This document shows, in pieces, positions 1 through 5,071 of a stretch of 5,071 nt of DNA. The DNA comes from DATLBY01 sp035526665 (GTDB taxonomy: Bacteria > Acidobacteriota > Terriglobia > Bryobacterales > Bryobacteraceae), in NCBI GenBank assembly GCA_035526665.1, contig DATLBY010000473.1, forward strand, positions 1 to 5,071, written 5' to 3'. Position 1 is the first letter of the stretch. Each line of letters opens with the position of its first letter. Below the pieces are notes generated by a model. That model was given only the letters and a program-made list of their open reading frames with translations. It searched no databases and was not told the origin of the DNA. Position numbers and translations under genes: made by a program.

Positions 1-235
1 ACAGCAGTGTGCTCGTACCCGACGTGCTCTGATTGGTTACATAAAGAAAGCCGCGAAAATTGGTTTTGAAGCGGAAGCGGACACGATCGTTCTTGGCGAG
101 TACCAGCCCCGGGTCCACCAGATGCCAGGCATTCCCGTCCCGGCGTTCCAGCATGATCTCCATGCGGTGCGGTCCCTGGGTAGACACCCGCGACTGCGGA
201 AGCATCGCGACCGTGATGAGTACGAGAGCTTTCAT
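1..235 (-). CDS. DUF4384-type exported protein, 3'-truncated by window edge
   Basis: Reading leftwards from an ATG at 235-233 the frame stays open for 78 codons to the window edge, so only the N-terminus is present. The start lies 2 bases after the stop codon of the upstream gene, which indicates an operon; no strong Shine-Dalgarno is visible, so coupling to the upstream gene is likely. Residues 4-12 (LVLITVAML) form a short hydrophobic stretch that could be a signal peptide core, although no clear cleavage site is seen. Residues 40-69 contain VDPGLVL, NDRVRFRF and RGFLYVTNQ, the pattern I associate with DUF4384 domains (a strand, a G/N-D-R turn, a strand, then G-[FY]-L-Y-[VI]-x-N). The same pattern occurs in the upstream gene, so the two look like paralogues. 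DUF4384 has no established biochemical activity and is often found in exported or regulatory envelope proteins. The domain call is fairly firm; the role is unknown. Confidence 0.82.
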   Translation of the reverse strand, partial: MKALVLITVAMLPQSRVSTQGPHRMEIMLERRDGNAWHLVDPGLVLAKNDRVRFRFKTNFRGFLYVTNQSTSGTSTLL

Positions 236-237
236 AT

Positions 238-1116
238 CTACTCGTGCTTCAGCGCGATATCTATCACCAATCGCGCATCGCCGGACTGGCTCGGAGTAGC
301 CACGTACACGGCCTTCTCGCGCTTATCTCCGGGAGTTGTCTCGTCCACCTTTTCAAAGACAAGGTCGCGAGCCAGCACGTTTCCTCTCAGTTTTTCCACA
401 AGCGAGTCCTGAACAGGCGGGGGCGCGGAGTTCTGGGCCAGCATCATCGTTTTCTCAGGCTTACCAGGTGAACCGGACGTCAGCGAATAGATCAGCTTGT
501 CCAGATCCGCTTCCGGCTGGCGGCAAAAGACTATAAAAAGCCGTTCCGCGCCGGGATTTTCATCAAAATAGAAGCGGTGTTTGGAAGGAATAAGATAGTC
601 GCGATTAGCCGTCACTTCATTGTTCCCGCCGTCGATATCCGCCGAGGGAAACATGATGTTCCAGCGGTTGCTGGTGCCTTTATTCACGATGTAAAGGAAG
701 CCGGGACTGTTTGCTCTTACGGATAAACGCATGCGATCACCGGAATGAAAGATGGTGCTCGCGTCTACTTCTGTGTCGCCGTCGCCGGTAACTTTCAATA
801 GGCTGTAGCGCAGAGCCAGCGGTCCATAGGAGGCGTTTGTCATTTGGACGCCGCCTGCCGGCATACGGCCGGGAGCCGTACGATTTACGTTTGCGGGCGC
901 GGGCTTCGGCGTGTTCGCGGCGCTTTCATTCGGCTCTTTTTTAGGTCTTTTCTTCGCCGCGGGAACCGGAGCATCGGTGTGCTTGGGGGCCGCCGGCGCT
1001 GCGCTGGGAATGGGTGTGTAGAATAGCTCACGGGCGGTGAGCCCCTTGCCTGTCTGCGCCTGAAGGCCGCAGCCGGCACTTAGTACCGCCAGGATGAGCA
1101 CAGACTTGCTATACAT
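238..1116 (-). CDS. DUF4384-domain exported protein, possible lipoprotein (292 aa)
   Basis: The N-terminus is a signal peptide: hydrophobic core at residues 5-14, then LSAGC with Cys16, which could be a lipobox. An alternative signal peptidase I site follows A20 (LQA|QT), so lipidation is uncertain. Residues about 35-88 are a Pro/Ala-rich, probably disordered linker with a basic patch (KKRPKK, 55-60), which could span or bind cell-wall polymer. Residues about 98-200 look like a DUF4384 core: VDASTIF, SGDRMRLSV, PGFLYIVNKG, then NIMFPS and a GGNNEV turn, IPSKHRFYF, and ERLFIVFCRQP. The C-terminal part (about 237-292) contains LARDLVFEKVDE and KAVYVATP, ending in a strand-like VIDIALKH; I recall similar tails in acidobacterial proteins but cannot name a domain. 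No enzyme motif is seen. The ATG at 1116-1114 is preceded by only a weak ribosome-binding site. It is followed 2 bases after its stop by a related gene, and is divergent from the Ig/propeller operon. Confidence 0.85.
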   Translation of the reverse strand: MYSKSVLILAVLSAGCGLQAQTGKGLTARELFYTPIPSAAPAAPKHTDAPVPAAKKRPKKEPNESAANTPKPAPANVNRTAPGRMPAGGVQMTNASYGPLALRYSLLKVTGDGDTEVDASTIFHSGDRMRLSVRANSPGFLYIVNKGTSNRWNIMFPSADIDGGNNEVTANRDYLIPSKHRFYFDENPGAERLFIVFCRQPEADLDKLIYSLTSGSPGKPEKTMMLAQNSAPPPVQDSLVEKLRGNVLARDLVFEKVDETTPGDKREKAVYVATPSQSGDARLVIDIALKHE

Positions 1117-1200
1117 AGTGGCTTCAGTCTATCAATTTAATCGGTATCATAGGACGGCCCGGGCTATATACTAATTCTGGTGCATTTCCAGGAGGTCGTA
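1117..1200. promoter_or_regulatory. Divergent intergenic region with interleaved candidate promoters
   Basis: This 84-base gap is the only non-coding stretch in the window and must carry promoters for both arms unless transcription enters from elsewhere. On the plus strand, TATACT (1167-1172) matches the sigma70 -10 at 5 of 6 bases, with a poor -35 candidate GTATCA (1144-1149) 17 bases upstream. On the minus strand, TATGAT (1151-1146) also matches the -10 at 5 of 6, with a poor -35 TTAGTA (1174-1169) at 17 bases. Each -10 therefore overlaps the other's -35. A perfect 8-base palindrome, GCCCGGGC (1157-1164), sits between the two -10 boxes and could be an operator. The -10 matches are seen directly; promoter function is inferred, and short AT-rich hexamers of this quality also occur by chance. 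Confidence 0.4.
1190..1196 (+). promoter_or_regulatory. Strong Shine-Dalgarno fixing the start at 1201
   Basis: AGGAGGT lies just upstream of the ATG at 1201, with 5 bases between AGGAGG and the ATG. An in-frame GTG at 1180 would put this site inside the coding region and would place a polar HFQE segment ahead of the signal peptide, so the ATG at 1201 is preferred. Confidence 0.85.
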
Positions 1201-1824
1201 ATGTTATTTTTCTTGCGGAAGCGGGTAACTGCCGCTTTGCTTCCGTTTACCTTGTTGTTTCCCACGCAATTACTAGTTGCGCAGGCTCCGGCTGCGCCAC
1301 AAAAACTCAATATCGTGATCCTGGAAGGCGAAGGCGCCATCAACAATATCCGTCAGCGGGTGGCGCGCGAGCCCATCGTGCAGGTGGAAGACGAAAATCA
1401 CAAGCCGGTCGCGGGCGCAGCCGTCACTTTCTTTTTGCCGAACCAGGGGGCAGGCGGCCTTTTTGCGAATGGTTCACGCAGCCTGACGGTTCTTACTGAT
1501 GACAAGGGCCAGGCAATTGCCCGTGGGATACGGCCGAATAATGTGAATGGCCAATATCAAATCCGTGTGAACGCCTCCTATCAGGGCCAGATGGCGAACG
1601 CCGTAATCAACCAGGTGAATGCGATCGCCGCCGGCGCTGCGGCCGCCTCTGCCGGCGTATCCGGGAAACTGATTGCCATCATCGCGGTTGCAGGTGCTGC
1701 AGTGGCTGGAGGAGTGGTTGCCGCGACGCGGGGTGGAGGCGGAGCGCCTGCTACCGGGGGCGCTGCAACTCCTGTGGGAGCGGTTGTCACACCGGGGACG
1801 CCCACTGTGGGAGCACCGCGATGA
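1201..1824 (+). CDS. Secreted Ig-like protein with C-terminal hydrophobic anchor (207 aa)
   Basis: The protein starts with a typical signal peptide: RKR at residues 6-8, a hydrophobic core at 11-26, and a likely signal peptidase site after A29 (AQA|PA). Residues about 36-140 resemble a bacterial Ig-like or carboxypeptidase-regulatory-like beta-sandwich: PIVQVEDENHKPVAGAAVTF (59-78) is the classic 'V-x-D-x-x-x-x-P-V-x-G-A-x-V-x-F' strand pair, followed by TDDKGQAIARGIRPN (99-113), the strand-turn of Big_1-type domains, and GQYQIRVNASYQGQ (117-130). An Ala/Gly-rich stretch leads to one hydrophobic segment at 157-175 (LIAIIAVAGAAVAGGVVAA), probably membrane-spanning, then a low-complexity Gly/Ala/Pro/Thr tail (178-207). 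There are no cysteines and no catalytic motif. It is the first gene of the plus-strand operon; its TGA overlaps the next ATG. A surface or envelope structural role is inferred. The domain type is fairly clear, the family name is not. Confidence 0.85.
   Translation: MLFFLRKRVTAALLPFTLLFPTQLLVAQAPAAPQKLNIVILEGEGAINNIRQRVAREPIVQVEDENHKPVAGAAVTFFLPNQGAGGLFANGSRSLTVLTDDKGQAIARGIRPNNVNGQYQIRVNASYQGQMANAVINQVNAIAAGAAAASAGVSGKLIAIIAVAGAAVAGGVVAATRGGGGAPATGGAATPVGAVVTPGTPTVGAPR
1809..1813 (+). promoter_or_regulatory. Internal Shine-Dalgarno for the propeller gene
   Basis: GGGAG inside the last codons of the Ig-like gene sits 7 bases before the ATG at 1821. Together with the ATGA start/stop overlap it supports 1821 as the start and suggests translational coupling. 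Confidence 0.6.
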
Positions 1825-2738
1825 ACCGCTACCTTTATTGCCTCACTTTTGCACTTGCCGGTCTGCTGCACGCGGCCGAATCCAACCTGAGCGGACCCAC
1901 GCTCGGCTACGTCTACGACGCCAATCAGGCGGCTGCCCGCGTGGTGACCGGCATCCCAGGATCGTCGAATCTCGGTGCTGCGATCGCCACCGGAATACAG
2001 GGAGCCGTTATTTCCCCGGCGCACAATTACCTGCTCGCCACCACTGGAGAAGAGAAGAGCGTTGTGCTTGTGACTACGGGCGACGGTATACGTAAGGCGC
2101 TGCCGGACCTCCTGAGTGGGCCCGATCTGATCGTCCTGAGCCCCAAAGGATCGGCAGCGGTGCTGTTTCACAGCGACGGCTCTCGAGCTCAACTCGTTCG
2201 CGGTTTGCCCTCGAATCCCGAAATTGCCGGCGATTTCACCACCTACGCCGGCGCCGCCCGGCTCGCCGTCAGCGACGATGCGGAGCGTCTGCTGCACGTG
2301 ACCTCTGAAGGCGATGTGTACTCTTTCACAGCGGACGGCAACTCTCGCCGCCTCAGCGTCTCGAAGATTGTTGCGGCGGCGTTCCTGGAGGATCGCCGCG
2401 AGGCGCTGCTGGTGCAGGAAGAGTCGGGAGCAATCATCGAATCGGAGGAGATGAAGGAGATTGCGCGGGTCCCTGGCGCTTCGGGCGTGGTGGCTTTCAG
2501 CAACAACCGGAAAGCGGTGATAGCGAACAAGGCTGCTCGTCAGATCAGCGTCGTGGATCTGGAGCAAGGCTCGGTGAACACGATAGACTGCTCGTGCAAT
2601 CCGGACGCCCTCCAGCCGCTAGCCGGTGAATCTCTTTTTCGGGTGACCGAACTTTCCGATGGACCCACCTGGATCCTGAATGCTGCTGCGCCGCAATTGC
2701 AACTGACGTTCGTGCCGGCGGGAGGCTCCCGTGAATAG
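1821..2738 (+). CDS. Predicted secreted beta-propeller protein with C-terminal CxC motif (305 aa)
   Basis: A signal peptide (residues 1-19, site LLHAA|ES) indicates export. The mature protein contains blade-like units about 40 residues apart, each a hydrophobic strand, a small-residue or SP/SDD/SNN turn, and a second strand: GAVISPAHNYLLATTGEEKS (61-80), LIVLSPKGSAAVLFHSDG (103-120), RLAVSDDAERLLHVTSEGDV (147-166), VAAAFLEDRREALLVQEESG (184-203) and GVVAFSNNRKAVIANKAARQ (222-241), followed by SVVDLEQG. With the N-terminal stretch (26-57) and the C-terminal stretch (263-298) this could make a seven-bladed propeller; the blade count is an inference. DCSCNP (256-261) holds the only cysteines of the mature chain. 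No catalytic residues are evident, so binding or scaffolding is likelier than catalysis. It overlaps the upstream gene at ATGA and the downstream gene by 8 bases. I recognise the style from Acidobacteriota but not a named family. Confidence 0.82.
   Translation: MNRYLYCLTFALAGLLHAAESNLSGPTLGYVYDANQAAARVVTGIPGSSNLGAAIATGIQGAVISPAHNYLLATTGEEKSVVLVTTGDGIRKALPDLLSGPDLIVLSPKGSAAVLFHSDGSRAQLVRGLPSNPEIAGDFTTYAGAARLAVSDDAERLLHVTSEGDVYSFTADGNSRRLSVSKIVAAAFLEDRREALLVQEESGAIIESEEMKEIARVPGASGVVAFSNNRKAVIANKAARQISVVDLEQGSVNTIDCSCNPDALQPLAGESLFRVTELSDGPTWILNAAAPQLQLTFVPAGGSRE
2721..2725 (+). promoter_or_regulatory. Shine-Dalgarno supporting the GTG start at 2731
   Basis: GGAGG lies 5 bases before the GTG at 2731, inside the end of the propeller gene. 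The GTG is followed at once by a well-formed signal peptide, which supports this start despite the non-ATG codon. Confidence 0.75.
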
Positions 2739-5071
2739 AGCCCTTGCCGGTCTCCTCTTCTCGGCGGCCGCGGCAGCGTTCGCGCAGACGCAGTTCGTCG
2801 TTACCACCGCCAGCCTCCCGGCAGGAAACATCAATGTGCCGTATTCTTCTCAATTAACATCCTCCGGCGGCAATCCACCCATTACCTGGGCCATTATCCA
2901 GGGTGCGTTGCCGCAAGGCATCGCTTTGAGCCCCAGCACAGGTATCATCAGCGGCACGCCGCTAGTCGCAGGCTATTTCAGTTTTACGGTCCAGGCGACC
3001 GAGACAGCAACGCAGTACACGCCTCGTACTGCTACGAAATTGTTGAGCCTGTATATCAACCCCCCGCCACTGATCATTGTGACCACGGCCTTGCCTGACG
3101 GGATCGCGGACAGGCCATACTCCCAGGCGCTGGTGGCCAGCGGTGGCTCCCCGCCGTATTTCTGGAGCCTCCTGCAAACCGGACAACTTCCGCCCGGCCT
3201 GCAATTGCAGCAGAACGGCGCGATCACAGGAACGCCTCTCAGCGTGGGTACGTACCAGTTCACTGTGTCTGTCTACGATAGTTCCGAACGCAGCGCGTCA
3301 GCATCTTATACGCTCGTGATCCGTCCGAACGTCGCCGTCACGACCATATTCTTGCCGAACGCTACCGTCGGAGTGTCCTACACCCAGCAACTGATGGCAG
3401 CCGGCGGGACAACTCCGTATACCTGGGAGGTGAATACTGCCACCTTGCCTCCGGGGCTTTTACTTTCGCCGCAAGGCGTCCTGAACGGAACGCCCACCAT
3501 CTCGGGGACATTTCGCATCAATGTTTCCGTGAATGAGGCATTCGGGGGGCGGGCGTCCGGGATTGTGACCGTAACTGTGCTTCCAGCGCCGCTGACCATC
3601 ACGACGGCGTCCCTGCCGGCGCCTGTGTTGGGAACTCCCTATAACCAACGAATCCAAGCCACCGGTGGAATTCCGCCCTACAACTTTTCGATCGTCGCGG
3701 GATCGCTGCCGGCGGGCGTCTCCTTGCTTCCCGATGGCATTCTCACAGGCAACCCCACAACTCCCGGCGCGATAGATTTCACAATCGTCGCATCGGATGC
3801 TGCCCAGGGCCGCGCAACCAAACAGTTCACATTTCAGATCGCAGGGCTGCCGGTCATCACGACGGCCACTCTGCCGAACGGAACTGTTGGGACGCCTTAC
3901 AGTCAAACGCTTGTAGTCACCGGAGGAGTTTCGCCCTTCACTTTCTCGACTGCGTCCGGTTCTCTTCCGGCGGGCCTTTCGCTGAATCCAGCAACGGGTG
4001 ACCTGACGGGGACTCCAACGGCGGCAGGCTCTTCCACATTTACAGTGCAGGTGCTCGATCGCCTCAGTCAAAGCGCGAGGCGCACCTATACGGTGCAGAT
4101 CTCCGGCGTTCTTTCCATTACTACGGCCTCTCCACTTCCAAGCCTTCAGGTTGGAACGCCAAGGCCGTTGACGCTCGCTGGGGCCGGGGGCACGGAACCC
4201 TACACGTGGTCTATCCTTTCGGGCGCGCTGCCGGCGGGCCTTGCACTGAATTCCGGTACCGGCGCAATCACCGGATCTCCCACGGCCGCGGGCGCATTCG
4301 CCTTCGTGGCTCAGGTGACTGACGCGAATCGCTTGACGGCGACGAAGTCCTTTACCGGTGTGGTGTCCGCGCAGCTTGCCATCGGAACTGCCTCGCTGGC
4401 TGCTGGGACTGTCGGTACGCCGTACTCCCAAACGGTAGCTGCTACCGGCGGGACCGGCGCTATCACCTTCAGTATCACAGGTTCGCTACCTCCGGGACTG
4501 TCGCTGAATGCAGCTTCCGGCGTGATCAGCGGCACTCCGGCCACGCCAGGGTCTTACGATTTCACGATTGCGGCGACCGACGCAGCGCAACTCACGGCGC
4601 GCCGGCAGTTGAGTATCGCCGTGGCACTGCCGCCAGTGTCGTCGGTCAGCATCGGCGGCGTGCCGGATACCACGCAGCCGGCCCAACAGCCCCGGGTGAC
4701 GCTAGCCCTGGGATCGCCCTATCCGGTTGATGTGACTGGTGTTGTCACCGCCGCTTTCGCGCCGAACGCGACTGTGAGTGCGGACGACCCTGCCATTCAG
4801 TTCTCCACGGGGGGGCGCACTGCCACCTTCACTATCCCGGCGGGAGCCACGCAAGCCGTTTTCCGTGCGCCCGATATCGCCATTCAGACCGGTACCGTCG
4901 CGGGAACCATCACGCTCACTACCACGCTGCAGGCGGGCAATAACCCAGTGAGTTGCGCCTGCCAGCTTACCAAGACGGTAGTGGTTGCGCGCTCCGCACC
5001 AGTCATCAACAGTGTCCGGGTCACTGCGGTCAGCGGCGGGTTCAACGTGGCCGTCATCGGCTACTCGACCA
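2731..5071 (+). CDS. Large secreted multi-Ig (He_PIG-type) repeat protein, 3'-truncated
   Basis: From the GTG at 2731 the frame stays open for 780 codons to the window edge, so the true length is unknown. Residues 1-18 are a signal peptide (NR, then an Ala/Leu-rich core, cleavage near AFA|QT). Residues 22-631 are seven tandem units of about 85 residues of the putative-Ig (He_PIG, PF05345-like) type. Typical unit landmarks are I-T-T-A-x-L-P, VGTPYSQ, GG-x-x-P-[YF]-x-[WF], LPxGLxL, then G-x-[IL]-x-GTP-x-x-x-G and a final F-T-V-x-V-x-D strand. Residues 633-780 change character: a different beta-rich region with DDPAIQFSTGGRTATFTIPA (685-704), SCAC (741-744) and APVINSVRVTAVSGGFNVAV (756-775). 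The two cysteines there are the only ones in the visible protein. Such Ig/cadherin-like arrays usually act as extracellular spacers or adhesive stalks; no catalytic domain is seen. It is the third gene of the operon and overlaps the propeller gene by 8 bases. Confidence 0.9.
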   Translation, partial: MNRALAGLLFSAAAAAFAQTQFVVTTASLPAGNINVPYSSQLTSSGGNPPITWAIIQGALPQGIALSPSTGIISGTPLVAGYFSFTVQATETATQYTPRTATKLLSLYINPPPLIIVTTALPDGIADRPYSQALVASGGSPPYFWSLLQTGQLPPGLQLQQNGAITGTPLSVGTYQFTVSVYDSSERSASASYTLVIRPNVAVTTIFLPNATVGVSYTQQLMAAGGTTPYTWEVNTATLPPGLLLSPQGVLNGTPTISGTFRINVSVNEAFGGRASGIVTVTVLPAPLTITTASLPAPVLGTPYNQRIQATGGIPPYNFSIVAGSLPAGVSLLPDGILTGNPTTPGAIDFTIVASDAAQGRATKQFTFQIAGLPVITTATLPNGTVGTPYSQTLVVTGGVSPFTFSTASGSLPAGLSLNPATGDLTGTPTAAGSSTFTVQVLDRLSQSARRTYTVQISGVLSITTASPLPSLQVGTPRPLTLAGAGGTEPYTWSILSGALPAGLALNSGTGAITGSPTAAGAFAFVAQVTDANRLTATKSFTGVVSAQLAIGTASLAAGTVGTPYSQTVAATGGTGAITFSITGSLPPGLSLNAASGVISGTPATPGSYDFTIAATDAAQLTARRQLSIAVALPPVSSVSIGGVPDTTQPAQQPRVTLALGSPYPVDVTGVVTAAFAPNATVSADDPAIQFSTGGRTATFTIPAGATQAVFRAPDIAIQTGTVAGTITLTTTLQAGNNPVSCACQLTKTVVVARSAPVINSVRVTAVSGGFNVAVIGYST
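2794..4623 (+). repeat. Seven tandem Ig-like coding repeats, about 255 bp each
   Basis: The units encode residues 22-110 (2794-3060), 114-197 (3070-3321), 200-283 (3328-3579), 287-370 (3589-3840), 373-457 (3847-4101), 461-545 (4111-4365) and 548-631 (4372-4623). Unit 1 is longer because of an extra stretch near its end (TATQYTPRTATK, residues 92-103). Units 5 and 7 share VGTPYSQT exactly. Unit 6 has TPRP in place of TPYS, and unit 7 has lost the P-P-Y segment (GGTGAITF). Tryptophan follows the P-Y position or its equivalent in units 1, 2, 3 and 6 and phenylalanine in units 4, 5 and 7. The repeats are clear in protein but strongly diverged in DNA, which points to old duplications rather than recent expansion. 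Confidence 0.88.
4627..5071 (+). other. Non-repeat beta-rich region after the Ig array (domain not named)
   Basis: Residues 633-780 of the large protein no longer match the repeat landmarks. Hydrophobic/polar alternation suggests beta strands throughout: RVTLALGSPYPVDVTGVVTA (655-674), AIQFSTGGRTATFTI (688-702), TQAVFRAPDI (707-716), TGTVAGTITLTTTLQAG (720-736), and a final segment (756-780) reminiscent of the start of another Ig/IPT-like domain. I recall similar 'DDPAIQF..GGRT..FTIPAG' segments in acidobacterial secreted proteins but know of no named family. The region is cut by the window edge. Confidence 0.6.

Noticed and set aside
231..245. Possible terminator between the two minus-strand genes
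   Set aside because: Only 2 bases separate the stop from the next start and no hairpin with a T-run is present; the genes look co-transcribed.
60..536. Several short plus-strand frames over the left arm
   Set aside because: They overlap the two minus-strand DUF4384-type genes, have Ser/Arg-rich compositions typical of antisense translation, and lack convincing ribosome-binding sites.
1180..1200. Upstream GTG start at 1180 for the Ig-like protein
   Set aside because: It would swallow the strong AGGAGGT site and add a polar segment before the signal peptide; the ATG at 1201 has ideal spacing.
1581..2567. Long minus-strand open frame (328 codons) antisense to the Ig-like and propeller genes
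   Set aside because: Its translation is rich in Arg/His and low-complexity Pro/Ala with no domain pattern, whereas the plus strand encodes signal peptides, well-placed Shine-Dalgarno sites and regular strand patterns. It is a shadow frame of GC-rich DNA.
2545..3263. Minus-strand frames across the propeller/repeat-protein junction
   Set aside because: They lie antisense to two well-supported genes and show no signal peptide, domain or plausible start signal.
3460..4431. Long minus-strand open frame (323 codons) opposite the Ig repeat array
   Set aside because: The product is Arg/Gly/Cys-rich with no recognisable motif. The seven-unit repeat on the plus strand explains the sequence, and stop-free antisense frames are expected from periodic GC-rich coding DNA.
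2794..4623. The periodic DNA considered as a CRISPR array or as a recent tandem DNA repeat
   Set aside because: The period is about 255 bp with no identical DNA repeat and spacer pattern; the periodicity is at protein level and is explained by Ig-like domains.

Overview
The window looks like a piece of chromosome from a soil Acidobacteriota bacterium, most plausibly of the Bryobacterales/Solibacter type. This rests on protein character, not on a database match. The DNA is GC-rich, every gene encodes an exported protein, and the protein styles (DUF4384 proteins, a short Ig-like protein with a hydrophobic tail, a propeller ending in a CxC motif, and a long putative-Ig repeat protein) are ones I associate with that group. 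No tRNA, rRNA, CRISPR or mobile element is visible.

Layout. A short divergent intergenic region (1117-1200) splits the window. To its left, two minus-strand genes run leftwards: a 292-residue DUF4384-type exported protein (238-1116), then, 2 bases after its stop, a second DUF4384-type gene (1-235) that runs off the window edge. The two are recognisably paralogous in their core region.

To its right, three plus-strand genes form a tight operon. The first is a 207-residue secreted or anchored Ig-like protein (1201-1824). The second is a 305-residue predicted secreted beta-propeller (1821-2738, ATGA overlap). The third is a long secreted protein starting at a GTG (2731 onward, 8-base overlap) that is still open at the window's 3' end after 780 codons. 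It carries seven tandem Ig/cadherin-like units of the He_PIG type, followed by a different, non-repeated beta-rich region.

How they may work together. Both arms encode envelope or extracellular proteins with no visible enzyme active site, so a structural, adhesive or surface-assembly role is the most reasonable inference. Overlapping start and stop codons in the right arm imply translational coupling and coordinated amounts of the three products. The only cysteines in the mature propeller and in the visible part of the repeat protein are a single CxC pair in each. Function is otherwise unknown.
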